Assembly (NCBI GenBank): GCA_041671505.1
Contig: JBAZBK010000011.1
Span: forward strand, 112,760-176,759
Direction: 5' to 3'
DNA from: JACPDH01 sp041671505
Lineage (GTDB): Bacteria > Acidobacteriota > Thermoanaerobaculia > Gp7-AA8
DNA length: 64,000 nucleotides
Shown: piece by piece, positions 51,715 to 59,910 of the stretch
Layout of the letters: every line of letters starts with the position of its first letter
Numbering within the stretch: the first letter of the stretch is position 1
The notes under the pieces: model-generated
What the model saw: only the letters and a program-made list of their open reading frames with translations
Told to the model about the DNA's origin: nothing
The model's database searches: none
Position numbers and translations under genes: made by a program

Positions 51715-54480
51715 ATGCAACTCGAACCTGGTACGCGCCTCGCGCACTATGAGATCGACTCGTCCATCGGCAAGGGCGGGATGGGCGAAGTCTATCGGGC
51801 GAAGGACACGAAGCTCGGCCGCGACGTTGCGATCAAGCTGCTCCCCGAGGAATTCACGAAGGATCCCGAGCGGCTCGCGCGCTTCGAGCGTGAGGCGCGC
51901 GTCCTCGCCTCGCTCAACCACGCGCGCATCGCCTCGGTGTACGGCCTCGAAGAAGCCGACGGCAACAAGTTCCTCGTGCTCGAGCTGGCGGAAGGCGAGG
52001 ATCTCTCCGACAGGATCAAGCGCGGGCCGATCCCTCTCGACGAGGCGCTTCCGATCGCCGCACAGATCGCCGACGCACTCGAGGCAGCGCACGAGAAGGG
52101 GATCATCCACCGCGACCTCAAGCCGGCGAACATCAAGTTGAGCGACGAGGGGAAGGTGAAGCTGCTCGACTTCGGGCTCGCCAAGGCGCTCGACGTCGAA
52201 GAGGGCGATCCCGAGCTCTCGAACTCGCCGACGATGGTCCGCGCCGCAACGCACGCCGGCATGATCCTCGGAACCGCTGCGTACATGAGCCCCGAGCAGG
52301 CGCGCGGGAAGAAGGTCGACAAGCGCGCCGACATCTGGGCCTTCGGCGTCGTCTTCTACGAGATGCTCTCGGGCTCCCGGCTCTTCACCGGCGAGACGAT
52401 CTCCGACACGCTCGCCGCGGTGCTGACGCGCGACGTCGACGTCGAGACGCTTCCCGCAGGGTTGCCGGCGAGCACGCGCTCGATGATCGGCCACTGCCTC
52501 GAGCGCGACCCGCGCAAGCGCCTTCGCGACATCGGCGACGCGCGGCTCGAGCTCGACGAGACGCTCGCGGGACGCACGGCGTCGGGGCACGTCCGCGCGG
52601 TACCCGAGGATCGAAGCGCGACTCGCCGCGGCTCTGCGGTCAGGCTGATCGCGGCACTGCTTCTCGGTATTCTCCTCGGTGCGATTCCCGTCACCTGGTT
52701 CCTGTCGCGCAGACACGCGTCGGGCCCGGCGTCGGGCGTCGTGAACCTCGACCTCGACTTCCCGTCCGACGTTCGATTCGACTACTACCTGGTCACGCCC
52801 GACGGCTCGAGGATCGCGGCGCAAGGTCGTCCGCGCGGCGCACCGGGTCAAGCCGAGCTGCCGAAGCGCGTCTACGTGCGCAGGTTGAGCGGCGGAGTGA
52901 TGGCGGCGGTTCCCGGCACGGAGGGAGCAGAGGTCTTCCTGATCACGTCCGACAGCGCGACGCTTCTGGTCCTCGTGCCGGTCGCTCCGGGCGCTCCACA
53001 GCAGAACCTCATTCGCGTCCCGGTCGACGGAAGCGCTCCGCCGCTCACGATCTGCGCCTGGGATCCGAAATGGACCGGGTTCACCGCGCTTCAGGGTGGC
53101 GACTACATCGCGTTGCACGGCGGAAATGCCCTGGTGAGAATTCCGGCAAACGGAGGAACGCCGTCGGCGCCGGTCGCCATCGACATGAGCAACGTGCGAG
53201 GCACGCTGCAGATTTTCTTCCGCGCGCTGCCTGCCGACCGTGGCTTGCTGGTGCAATCGATCTCCTACGGAACGCGAGGCTACTTCTACCAGGTCGGCGT
53301 GCTCGACCTGAAGACGTCGAAGATCAACTTCGTCGTCGATGACGGCGGGAGCCCCGTCTACTCGCCGACGGGACACATCGTCTTCTCCCGAGGCGGCGCG
53401 CTGCTCGCGCTCCCGTTCGATCCGAAGACCCTCACGGTGAAAGGCTCGCCGAAGCCGATCGCTGACGGGCTCAAGACGCGCTTCACCTTCGAGCCCGCTG
53501 CGTTCGACCTGTCGGACAACGGCGTGCTCGTCTACTCGCGCGGCGGGAGAACCGCGGAGTCGCGACGGCTCGGCGTAGTCGATGCGACAGGGAACGTCGT
53601 GCCGTTTTCCGACGAGCGGCGCATCTACCAGTTCATCGGCGGTGCCCCGGACGGCAATCGCTTTGCCGTGACCATCACCAATGGCCAGGGCATCGACGAG
53701 ATCTGGGTCGGCGAGGTCGCGCGTCCGGGGTTGCGACGGATCGCGGCGGTGTCGGACGCCGACCTGCTCTATCCGGCGTTCTCGCCTGACGGGCATCGCA
53801 TCGCGTTCGGGCGGCGCGGGAGGAACGACGACGACGGGATTTACGTGATGGACCCCGACAGCGCCGCGCCCGCCGTGCGCGTCGTCAAGCTCCCGAAGGA
53901 CGAACGGCGACTGCTGTTGATGGGATGGACGCCTGACGGCTCGTCGCTGCTCGCCTCGCGCGGCGGGGCCGAAGGAAAGAGCGACATCGTGCGCGCGGTG
54001 CTGCCGACAGAGCCCGGCAAGCTCGCCGAGTTCCAGCCGATCGTTGCCACTCCCGCGAACGAATGGTGGGCCGCGCTCTCACCCGATGGGCGATGGCTGG
54101 CGTGGGTCTCCGACGAGTCGGGCCGCGACGAGATCTACATCGGCTCGTTCGATCCGAACGGCCGCGTCGGCAACGGGCTCCAGGTCACGAAGACCGGAGG
54201 CCGTCAGGCCCGCTGGTCGCGCGATGGCCGCCAGCTTCGATACGTCGACCTGAACCGCGAAGTGGTCTCGCTTCCGGTGACGACGAGCCCTGCTCTCGCG
54301 ACCGGAACGCCGAAGCTCGAATTCGACGAAAGCAAACTGAACGTCTTCATCTACGACCTCTTCCCCGACGGAAGGCAGCTCGCGGTCATCCGGGGCGAAG
54401 ACGAGACTGACGAGACCCGCAACTGCGCCGTCGTGCTGAACTGGACGCAGGAACTGCTCGCGAAATCGGCGAAGCGCTAG
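51715..54480 (+). CDS. Serine/threonine protein kinase with TolB/WD40-type C-terminus
   Basis: 921 aa. The Hanks-type kinase domain (~11-275) has the Gly loop GKGGMGEVYRAKDTKLG, Lys in DVAIKLL, catalytic HRDLKPANIKL, DFGLAK and MSPEQARG with its activation loop. One membrane helix (~308-330) separates it from a periplasmic beta-propeller of PD40-like repeats (SPTGHIVFSRGG, SPDGHRIAFG, SPDGRWLAWVSD, SRDGRQLRYVD). This architecture is common in Acidobacteriota. It would sense a ligand outside and phosphorylate targets inside; targets unknown. Divergent from the Spy-like gene. Confidence 0.93.
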   Translation: MQLEPGTRLAHYEIDSSIGKGGMGEVYRAKDTKLGRDVAIKLLPEEFTKDPERLARFEREARVLASLNHARIASVYGLEEADGNKFLVLELAEGEDLSDRIKRGPIPLDEALPIAAQIADALEAAHEKGIIHRDLKPANIKLSDEGKVKLLDFGLAKALDVEEGDPELSNSPTMVRAATHAGMILGTAAYMSPEQARGKKVDKRADIWAFGVVFYEMLSGSRLFTGETISDTLAAVLTRDVDVETLPAGLPASTRSMIGHCLERDPRKRLRDIGDARLELDETLAGRTASGHVRAVPEDRSATRRGSAVRLIAALLLGILLGAIPVTWFLSRRHASGPASGVVNLDLDFPSDVRFDYYLVTPDGSRIAAQGRPRGAPGQAELPKRVYVRRLSGGVMAAVPGTEGAEVFLITSDSATLLVLVPVAPGAPQQNLIRVPVDGSAPPLTICAWDPKWTGFTALQGGDYIALHGGNALVRIPANGGTPSAPVAIDMSNVRGTLQIFFRALPADRGLLVQSISYGTRGYFYQVGVLDLKTSKINFVVDDGGSPVYSPTGHIVFSRGGALLALPFDPKTLTVKGSPKPIADGLKTRFTFEPAAFDLSDNGVLVYSRGGRTAESRRLGVVDATGNVVPFSDERRIYQFIGGAPDGNRFAVTITNGQGIDEIWVGEVARPGLRRIAAVSDADLLYPAFSPDGHRIAFGRRGRNDDDGIYVMDPDSAAPAVRVVKLPKDERRLLLMGWTPDGSSLLASRGGAEGKSDIVRAVLPTEPGKLAEFQPIVATPANEWWAALSPDGRWLAWVSDESGRDEIYIGSFDPNGRVGNGLQVTKTGGRQARWSRDGRQLRYVDLNREVVSLPVTTSPALATGTPKLEFDESKLNVFIYDLFPDGRQLAVIRGEDETDETRNCAVVLNWTQELLAKSAKR

Positions 54481-54534
54481 GGCGCTTGCGCTGCGCGCTT
54501 CCAGGAGCCTGCCGGAGTTGCGATGCCCGAGGGA

Positions 54535-54700
54535 GTTGTCGTCCCGACGACTGACCCCGCGAAGCGGGAGAAGGAGGAGGGACCTCGCAGGCTGGTGCTC
54601 ATGTGCCACAAGCCAGAGAGTTCGCGACGAACCTCAACTGTACCAGCCTGCGAGATCCCTCCTCTCCCGCTTCGTCCCGCTCCGAGGGATCGGGATGACA
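54535..54700. repeat. Long inverted repeat with CTCGCAGGCTGGT core word
   Basis: Arms 54535-54597 and 54640-54700, same words as 41919-42085 and a similar core with CATGTGCCAC and CGACGAACCTCA. The rest of the 398-base gap to 54878 shows only a TAGAAT box at 54831-54836. Confidence 0.85.
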
Positions 54701-54830
54701 ATCCGTACGCTCATGGACGATGGCGCGGGCCTCGCGGCTCATCGCAGTTTCCTTCCTCCCGAGCGGGCAGCGCCTGCGCCGCGCCTGGTTCCTCCACCCG
54801 ATTCCGCCTCGAATTCTCCGACGCCCGCTA

Positions 54831-54836
54831 TAGAAT
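54831..54836 (+). promoter_or_regulatory. TAGAAT -10-like box upstream of the DUF11 gene
   Basis: TATAGAAT (54829-54836) followed by CCCG, ~42 bases before ATG 54879. Confidence 0.35.
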
Positions 54837-54878
54837 CCCGCTGCACCTCAAAACCCGGGACCCGGAGGCGAACCGCTC

Positions 54879-56252
54879 ATGTCACGCAAACTTCGACTTT
54901 TCATTCTCTGCGCGACGATGTCGGTCGCCTCGAGCACACTGTCCGCGCAGAGCGCCGATCTTTCGGTCACGAAGCTCGACTCCCCCGATCCGGTCGAGGC
55001 GGGCTCGAACATCACCTGGACGATGACCGTCGGAAACGAAGGGCCCGACAGCGCGGCGGACGTGACGCTCTCCGATCCGCTGCCGGCCGGAACGACGTTT
55101 CAGTCGGTGACGGCTCCGGGCGGCTGGATCTGCACGACGCCCGCCGTCGGCGCAAACGGAACGGTGAGCTGCTCGATCGCGACGCTTTCTCCGGGCAGCT
55201 TCGATTTCACGCTGGTCGCCCAGGTCGACCCGGCCACGGTTGACGGAACCGTGATCAGCAACACGGCGACCGTGACGTCGACCACGACCGATCCGAGCCC
55301 TAACGACAACAGCGCGACCGCCGACACCACGGTACAGGTCACGACGCCGATCGTGACGCTCTCGATCGCCATCGCAGACGCTCCCGATCCGGTCACCGCC
55401 GGCTACGACGTGACCTACACGATCACCGCGTCGACGACGCATCCCGACGCGATCGACGCCGTCCTGACCGCGCCGGTTCCCGCCAATACCACTTTCCAGA
55501 GCTTCACGGCTCCCGGAGGCTGGAGCTGCACGACCCCGGCGATCGGCGGTACCGGCAACGTCTCGTGCACCTCCGCGACGCTCGCCTCCGGCGACACGAT
55601 CTTCTCGCTGACCGTCCGCGTGAATCCCCTCACGCCCGGCGGAACTCTGCTCACCGACAACGCGTCGATCGGCATCGTCTGGTCGGGACGTGACGAATCG
55701 GCGTCCGACAGCGAGTCGACGACGGTCAATGCGCCGACGGTCCTGAGCGCGACGAAATCGATCTCGGGAGCACTCACGTCCGGAAGCGCGCTCGTCTACA
55801 CGATCGTGTTGACCAACGAGGGTCCCGCGGCGCAGGCGGACAACGCGGGCAACGAGCTCACCGATGTCCTGCCATCCAGCCTCACGCTCGTGAGCGCGAC
55901 GGCGACGTCGGGCACGGCGGTGGCGACGGTCGCGACGAACACCGTCACCTGGGACGGCGCGCTCGCGGCGGGCGCCTCGGTCACGATCACGATCAACGCC
56001 ACGATCAAGACGGCGGTCGCCGTCGGCACGATCGTTACGAACCAGGCGAGCCTCTCCTGGGACGGTGACTCCGACGGGACGAACGACGCCACCGGAGTGT
56101 CGGACGATCCGGCGACCGGCGCCCCGGGCGATGGCACCGCCTTCGCGGTCGCAGCGGTTCCCGCGATTCCCGTCGCCGGCCCGCTCGGCCTCGCGATCAT
56201 GGCGTCGCTCCTGGCGCTCGTCGGCGTGGTCACTTTGAGGCGCCTGGGTTAG
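54879..56252 (+). CDS. Secreted DUF11-repeat protein with IPTL-CTERM-like end
   Basis: 457 aa. Signal peptide, then at least three DUF11-type repeats of about 110-125 residues (SVTKLDSPDPVEAGSNITWT, IADAPDPVTAGYDVTYTITA, ATKSISGALTSGSALVYTIV), each with the ITxTxxNEGP-like start and a VTAPGGW or similar strand. The C-terminus is IPVAGPLGLAIMASLLALVG followed by TLRRLG, a hydrophobic helix plus Arg cluster like IPTL-CTERM sorting tags. Probably exported and anchored or processed at the envelope. A hairpin repeat follows the stop. Confidence 0.8.
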   Translation: MSRKLRLFILCATMSVASSTLSAQSADLSVTKLDSPDPVEAGSNITWTMTVGNEGPDSAADVTLSDPLPAGTTFQSVTAPGGWICTTPAVGANGTVSCSIATLSPGSFDFTLVAQVDPATVDGTVISNTATVTSTTTDPSPNDNSATADTTVQVTTPIVTLSIAIADAPDPVTAGYDVTYTITASTTHPDAIDAVLTAPVPANTTFQSFTAPGGWSCTTPAIGGTGNVSCTSATLASGDTIFSLTVRVNPLTPGGTLLTDNASIGIVWSGRDESASDSESTTVNAPTVLSATKSISGALTSGSALVYTIVLTNEGPAAQADNAGNELTDVLPSSLTLVSATATSGTAVATVATNTVTWDGALAAGASVTITINATIKTAVAVGTIVTNQASLSWDGDSDGTNDATGVSDDPATGAPGDGTAFAVAAVPAIPVAGPLGLAIMASLLALVGVVTLRRLG

Positions 56253-56259
56253 GCGCCTC

Positions 56260-56308
56260 GTAGCGCCGGCGTCTCGCCGGCCGGTCCGCACGCGTCCCGC
56301 GTGCGGAC
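56260..56308. repeat. Adjacent short hairpins TAGCGCCGGCGTCTCGCCGG and GTCCGCACGCG
   Basis: First palindrome 56261-56282 (GCCGGCG/CGCCGGC), second 56284-56308 with 11-bp stem GTCCGCACGCG/CGCGTGCGGAC and loop TCC. Possible terminator of the DUF11 gene, though no T run follows. Confidence 0.55.
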
Positions 56309-56326
56309 GTCAGCGGCCGCGTCTTC

Positions 56327-56332
56327 TATACT
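56327..56332 (+). promoter_or_regulatory. TATACT -10-like box upstream of the 56380 gene
   Basis: TATACT then CTCG, 47 bases before the start codon. Confidence 0.3.
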
Positions 56333-56379
56333 CTCGTACGACCAACGGCCTGCGTCGCCCGCGGCCCGGCGAACGAGTG

Positions 56380-57111
56380 ATGAGCACACGGGGATTGCTG
56401 TTCGGCGCCGCGCTCGAGGCGGCGATCGCAGTCGTCGCGATCGTGCGGGTGCGCGCCGCGATGAAGGCGGTGCGTGCGCGCGGAGACGCGCCCGACGATC
56501 CGTTCGAGCTCCTCGAGCGTTTCGTTCACGGGATGATTCCCGTGCCCGCGGTCGCCGGCGCGCTGCTCTACGAGCTTCGCGTCGTCGATTGGGCGCTCGT
56601 ACGGCGCGGCGTCAGAGTCGCGCGGGAACGCGAGGGGACGTTCCGCTGGAAGGGGGCCGACGAGTGGCGCGTCGTCGTGATCGCGCTCTCGATCGTCATT
56701 GCCGCCGAGTCTCTCGCACTGCATCTCTTCCTCGCGCCGAAGATCGGGTCCTTCGTCTGGCTGGTGACTGCGCTCGACCTCTACGCGATGCTCTGGCTCG
56801 TCGCTGATTGCCGCGCCCTCGAGGCGAACGGCATCCGCGTCACCGGACGGGGAGTGTCGATCCGGTTCGGAATCCGCTGGGAGGCCGACGTCGAGCCGGG
56901 CGCGGTCGATCGCGTCGAAGCGGCGGCGAACGGCAACTGGGACCGGAAGCTCGCGCTCATCGACGAGCCGACGCTCGTCATCGTCATGCGACGGCCGGTG
57001 GAGTTGCGCGGGCCGTACGGCATACGAAGGCGCGCGTCGAGGATTGGAGTCCGGCTCGAAGACTCCGCCGCCTTCCAGGGCGCGCTCGCGGGGCGCCTCG
57101 TGATCGAATGA
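56380..57111 (+). CDS. Membrane protein of unknown function
   Basis: 243 aa from ATG 56380 (GTG 56377 in frame). Two membrane segments near the N-terminus, a third pair around EWRVVVIALSIVIAAESLALHLFL and SFVWLVTALDLYAMLWLVADC, then a ~90-residue cytosolic beta-rich domain resembling a PH-like fold (GIRVTGRGVSIRFGIRWE, LALIDEPTLVIVMRRPVEL). No family named. Followed by an AAGTTAGAACG-type hairpin after ~80 bases. Confidence 0.68.
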   Translation: MSTRGLLFGAALEAAIAVVAIVRVRAAMKAVRARGDAPDDPFELLERFVHGMIPVPAVAGALLYELRVVDWALVRRGVRVAREREGTFRWKGADEWRVVVIALSIVIAAESLALHLFLAPKIGSFVWLVTALDLYAMLWLVADCRALEANGIRVTGRGVSIRFGIRWEADVEPGAVDRVEAAANGNWDRKLALIDEPTLVIVMRRPVELRGPYGIRRRASRIGVRLEDSAAFQGALAGRLVIE

Positions 57112-57193
57112 GCGTCCCGAGTTGACACGAGGCGGGGTGGATGGGCATATGTTGTAGGCGAGTCCGCCTGACGACAGAGACCGCAAAGGCTTG

Positions 57194-57322
57194 GACCCGG
57201 AGTCGAAAAGGCTGAAGTTAGAACGTAGAACGATGAATTGAGAACCCAGAAGCTCCGCTCAAGACCCATTACTGGGTTCAACATTCATCGTTCTACGTTC
57301 TAACTTCGGGTTTTTGGACCCC
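57194..57322. repeat. Long hairpin of AAGTTAGAACG-type words
   Basis: Arms about 57194-57249 and 57272-57322 with 22-base loop; outer words GACCCGGAG/TTTTGGACCCC. Fills most of the gap after the membrane protein. Confidence 0.8.
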
Positions 57323-57339
57323 AGGTCAGGGCCAGTGGC

Positions 57340-57921
57340 GTGGACGCCCGGAGCTCCACTGCCACGGGTAAGGCGCAATACGACATGCTCTTCTACCGCG
57401 AAGACAAGCTGCTGAGGTCGGAGTTCGGCCTGGTGTGGGCTCGTGTCGAAGAGCTGTTGCAGCTCGCGACGCCGGCGAGCCGCCCACCGAGGGCCGTGAC
57501 GATCTGGGACGAGCGCGATCCGCGGATCCGGATGGAGACGGCGGCATTTGCCACCGACGATCCGGCGAAGCAGACGGAGGTCGACGCGCTCTACGCGCGG
57601 GCGCGGCTCGTCCATCAGGATGAGGGGTTCCGGGTCTACGTGCGGTGGCAGCCCGAGTTCGGCCCCGCCTCGATCGACTTCGCGACCTACCCGGTGAATC
57701 ACCAGCTCACGCTGCTCCAGCAGTTCCGGCCGCATCTCTTTCTCTTCTTCCAGCTCCTCACCTCGTACGAGCGTCACGACGACCCGGAGTTCCTGCAGTT
57801 CGTCGATCGCGCGGAGACGATCCTCCGCGTCAGGCTGCTCCCGAAGAACTGGAGACACGTGACGCTCGCGGACTCCGGCAAGCCGACGTTTCGGAAAGTC
57901 GACTGGGGAGTCGTGAAGTAG
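57340..57921 (+). CDS. Hypothetical soluble protein
   Basis: 193 aa from GTG 57340 (ATG 57385 in frame is an alternative and gives 178 aa with cleaner start). No signal peptide or membrane segment. The text WQPEFGPASIDFATYPVNHQ and FRPHLFLFFQLLTSYERH is compact and globular, Arg and aromatic rich. No family recognised. It begins just after a hairpin repeat and precedes a small membrane protein by 43 bases. Confidence 0.6.
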   Translation: MDARSSTATGKAQYDMLFYREDKLLRSEFGLVWARVEELLQLATPASRPPRAVTIWDERDPRIRMETAAFATDDPAKQTEVDALYARARLVHQDEGFRVYVRWQPEFGPASIDFATYPVNHQLTLLQQFRPHLFLFFQLLTSYERHDDPEFLQFVDRAETILRVRLLPKNWRHVTLADSGKPTFRKVDWGVVK

Positions 57922-57964
57922 CGCGCTGCTTTGCCGCGCGTCGTCCCTTCGAGAGAAGCCGCAC

Positions 57965-58342
57965 ATGCATCACGCATATCTCCGCTCGGTTGTCTTCGTC
58001 GCACTCGGAGCATTCGTGCCACTGTTCTATTACCTGGCAGTGGTCGGAGGGCTGCTCCCGTACGGCGCCATCCTGCTCATCGCGATCCGCAACCTCGGCA
58101 ATGGCTCGATCCTCCTGTTCAGCCTGGTTCACCTGGTGGTGTACGGCGTGCTGCTCTACTGGTTGGCCGGGCTCGTTGTGAGGCTCCTCGTTCGGGTTGC
58201 CGGTTCACACGTATCGACTGCGATCGTGATCGTGGTCGTGCTGCTGGCGGGCGTCGGAATGGCGCCGATGTTCGGAGTCGCGCACGGTCAGATCCAATGG
58301 GTGAACGCCTACGCGCTTTATGCGTCCGACTCCCTGCGATGA
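57965..58342 (+). CDS. Small membrane protein of unknown function
   Basis: 125 aa with three to four helices (VVFVALGAFVPLFYYLAVV, GSILLFSLVHLVVYGVLLYWLAG, IVIVVVLLAGVGMAPMFG). Soluble ends are short. No family recognised; the next gene starts 10 bases later and may be co-transcribed. Confidence 0.6.
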   Translation: MHHAYLRSVVFVALGAFVPLFYYLAVVGGLLPYGAILLIAIRNLGNGSILLFSLVHLVVYGVLLYWLAGLVVRLLVRVAGSHVSTAIVIVVVLLAGVGMAPMFGVAHGQIQWVNAYALYASDSLR

Positions 58343-58351
58343 CCGATCGCC

Positions 58352-58789
58352 ATGACCGCCAAACAGGCACTCGCGTTCATCCGGAAGCACGGCGTCGTGC
58401 TCGAAGCCGCGCGAGGGAAGGCGCCATCCCTCGTCGAAGCGGTCGCCGGCGAGCCCGTTCGCGGGAGCTGGTGGTCGCACCCGAAGGGTCGCGAGATCTT
58501 CGCCGTCACGCGTGCGATACGCGATAGCGACGACATCCTCGTCTGTCGCCTGATCGGGGGCAAAGTCACGTTCGTGCATCGGCGGCTCTGGGCGGCGCTG
58601 GTGAGAGTCGCGAGTCGCCTTCCGGCCGGGCGTCTTGCGCGGGTTCTCGAGCTGCATACGGAATCGGGTCGACACGAGGTGAGAGACGTCGCGTTTCCCG
58701 AGTGGGTTCCGCCGGATGTCCTGGCGGCGGCCGGGGAATTGTCCGAGGAGGAGGCGGTGGCCGAGCTCTCGAGGTGGATGGAGTCGTAG
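58352..58789 (+). CDS. Conserved hypothetical protein
   Basis: 145 aa, soluble. It has a conserved-looking core GSWWSHPKGREIFAVTRAIRD and LVCRLIGGKVTFVHRRLWAALVR, a pattern I associate with a small family of unknown function often annotated as hypothetical in Acidobacteria and related phyla. C-terminal helix ELSEEEAVAELSRWMES is acidic. Function unknown. Confidence 0.65.
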   Translation: MTAKQALAFIRKHGVVLEAARGKAPSLVEAVAGEPVRGSWWSHPKGREIFAVTRAIRDSDDILVCRLIGGKVTFVHRRLWAALVRVASRLPAGRLARVLELHTESGRHEVRDVAFPEWVPPDVLAAAGELSEEEAVAELSRWMES

Positions 58790-58881
58790 TGGCGCGACCC
58801 GCGTGGCCCGGCCGGCTGCAGTCGTTCGTGATGCGCGTGCAGCGCAAGCGTTCGGATTCCGGTGAGCTCCGCGGCTGCGCG

Positions 58882-58911
58882 TTGACCCCGCCGGCGCGCA
58901 GGAGTTAGGCT
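58882..58911 (+). promoter_or_regulatory. Candidate promoter upstream of the 58938 gene
   Basis: TTGACC (58882-58887), 18-base spacer, TAGGCT (58906-58911) inside GTTAGGCT. Confidence 0.35.
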
Positions 58912-58937
58912 ATCCCAGGCTCCCGAGAGAATGCGAG

Positions 58938-59369
58938 GTGCACGTGGTCCTTCCGGAACGCTACTCCCCGGACGCGGAGACGAACCTCCCACGCAGCGCA
59001 GCGGCGCTGTTCGCCGCTTTCGTGGCGATCGTCGTCCTTTCCCTCGCCGTCGACCAGATCCTTCACGTCGTACACGTCTACCCGCCCTGGGGAGAGCCGA
59101 TGAACGAGCCGGCGCTCAACCTGCTGGCCCTCTCGTATCGGCTCGTCTTCGGCGTCCTCGGCAGCTGGCTCGCCGCTCGAATCTCGCCTCGCAACCCGAT
59201 GAAGCACGCTCTGATCCTCGGGGGCATCGGGCTCGTTCTGAGCAGCGCGGGGGCCATCGCCACGATTCCGCTCGAGCTCGGCCCGGCCTGGTACCCCGTT
59301 TCGCTGGTCGTCACCGCGATGCCGTGCGCCTGGCTCGGAGGAGTGCTCGATCGTCTCCGCGCCGGCTGA
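58938..59369 (+). CDS. Small membrane protein of unknown function
   Basis: 143 aa from GTG 58938. Four helices (LFAAFVAIVVLSLAVDQILH, LLALSYRLVFGVLGSWLAA, ALILGGIGLVLSSAGAIATI, SLVVTAMPCAWLGGVLD). Repeated His/Asp residues near the first helix end (DQILHVVHVYPPWG). No family recognised. Stop is followed by a short gap and the 59450 gene. Confidence 0.62.
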   Translation: MHVVLPERYSPDAETNLPRSAAALFAAFVAIVVLSLAVDQILHVVHVYPPWGEPMNEPALNLLALSYRLVFGVLGSWLAARISPRNPMKHALILGGIGLVLSSAGAIATIPLELGPAWYPVSLVVTAMPCAWLGGVLDRLRAG

Positions 59370-59449
59370 CTCGCGTCGGCCCGACGACTCCACTCCTCGT
59401 AGAGCAGGAAATCTCGACAAGCGGCGGAAACCGAGGGAACCTCGGGGGC

Positions 59450-59815
59450 ATGAGAAACAAAGGCGCGATGGTCGTGAAGACGATGAAGCCGGGCGACCCC
59501 GGAACGCGGCGGCAGCTCGCGCGGTGGGGGAGCGACCTGCTCTGTGTGCGCTACCGCTACGACGAAGCGCGACACGAGCGGATGACGACGGTGGAGATCG
59601 TGGTCGACCGGGGAGTGAGGGCGGCGCAGGTCGAAGGTGACCGCTTCGTCGGCGTGCGCCTGCGCTACGAGGAGACCGAGCTCCGACAGCGGGTGCGCGA
59701 GGCAGGTGGGCGATGGGACGCGAGGCGGAAACTCTGGTGGCTCGCCTGGTCGAGCGCGCTTAGAATTGGCGTCGCCGACCGAGTCGCCGCCTGGACCGAC
59801 TCCGAGGCTGGATAG
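59450..59815 (+). CDS. Conserved hypothetical protein
   Basis: 121 aa. It starts MRNKGAMVVKTMKPGDPGTRR; the MKPGDPGT core, LLCVRYRYDEARHERMTTVEI and the C-terminal YEETELRQRVREAGGRWDARRKLWWL form a recognisable small family of unknown function that I have seen next to transposons or scattered in GC-rich genomes. It lies just outside the cassette array; no attC-like hairpin separates it from the gene before. Confidence 0.65.
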   Translation: MRNKGAMVVKTMKPGDPGTRRQLARWGSDLLCVRYRYDEARHERMTTVEIVVDRGVRAAQVEGDRFVGVRLRYEETELRQRVREAGGRWDARRKLWWLAWSSALRIGVADRVAAWTDSEAG

Positions 59816-59891
59816 GCGCGGGTAGACATGGATACCTGGTGGCAGACACAAATGTCTAAATGTAGACTCCGCCGAAGTACAGTAGTGACAA

Positions 59892-59898
59892 GTTAGGC
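59892..59898 (+). other. GTTAGGC core site at the start of the cassette array (attI-like or degenerate attC)
   Basis: GTTAGGC followed by TGCAGG, 12 bases before the first cassette gene. No complementary upstream core with a hairpin is seen, so it is not a full attC; it may be an attI-like site or a decayed one. Confidence 0.4.
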
Positions 59899-59910
59899 TG
59901 CAGGAGACCC

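Noticed and set aside
58904..58910. GTTAGGC as another cassette boundary
   Set aside because: No complementary core or hairpin nearby; the word is common in this DNA.
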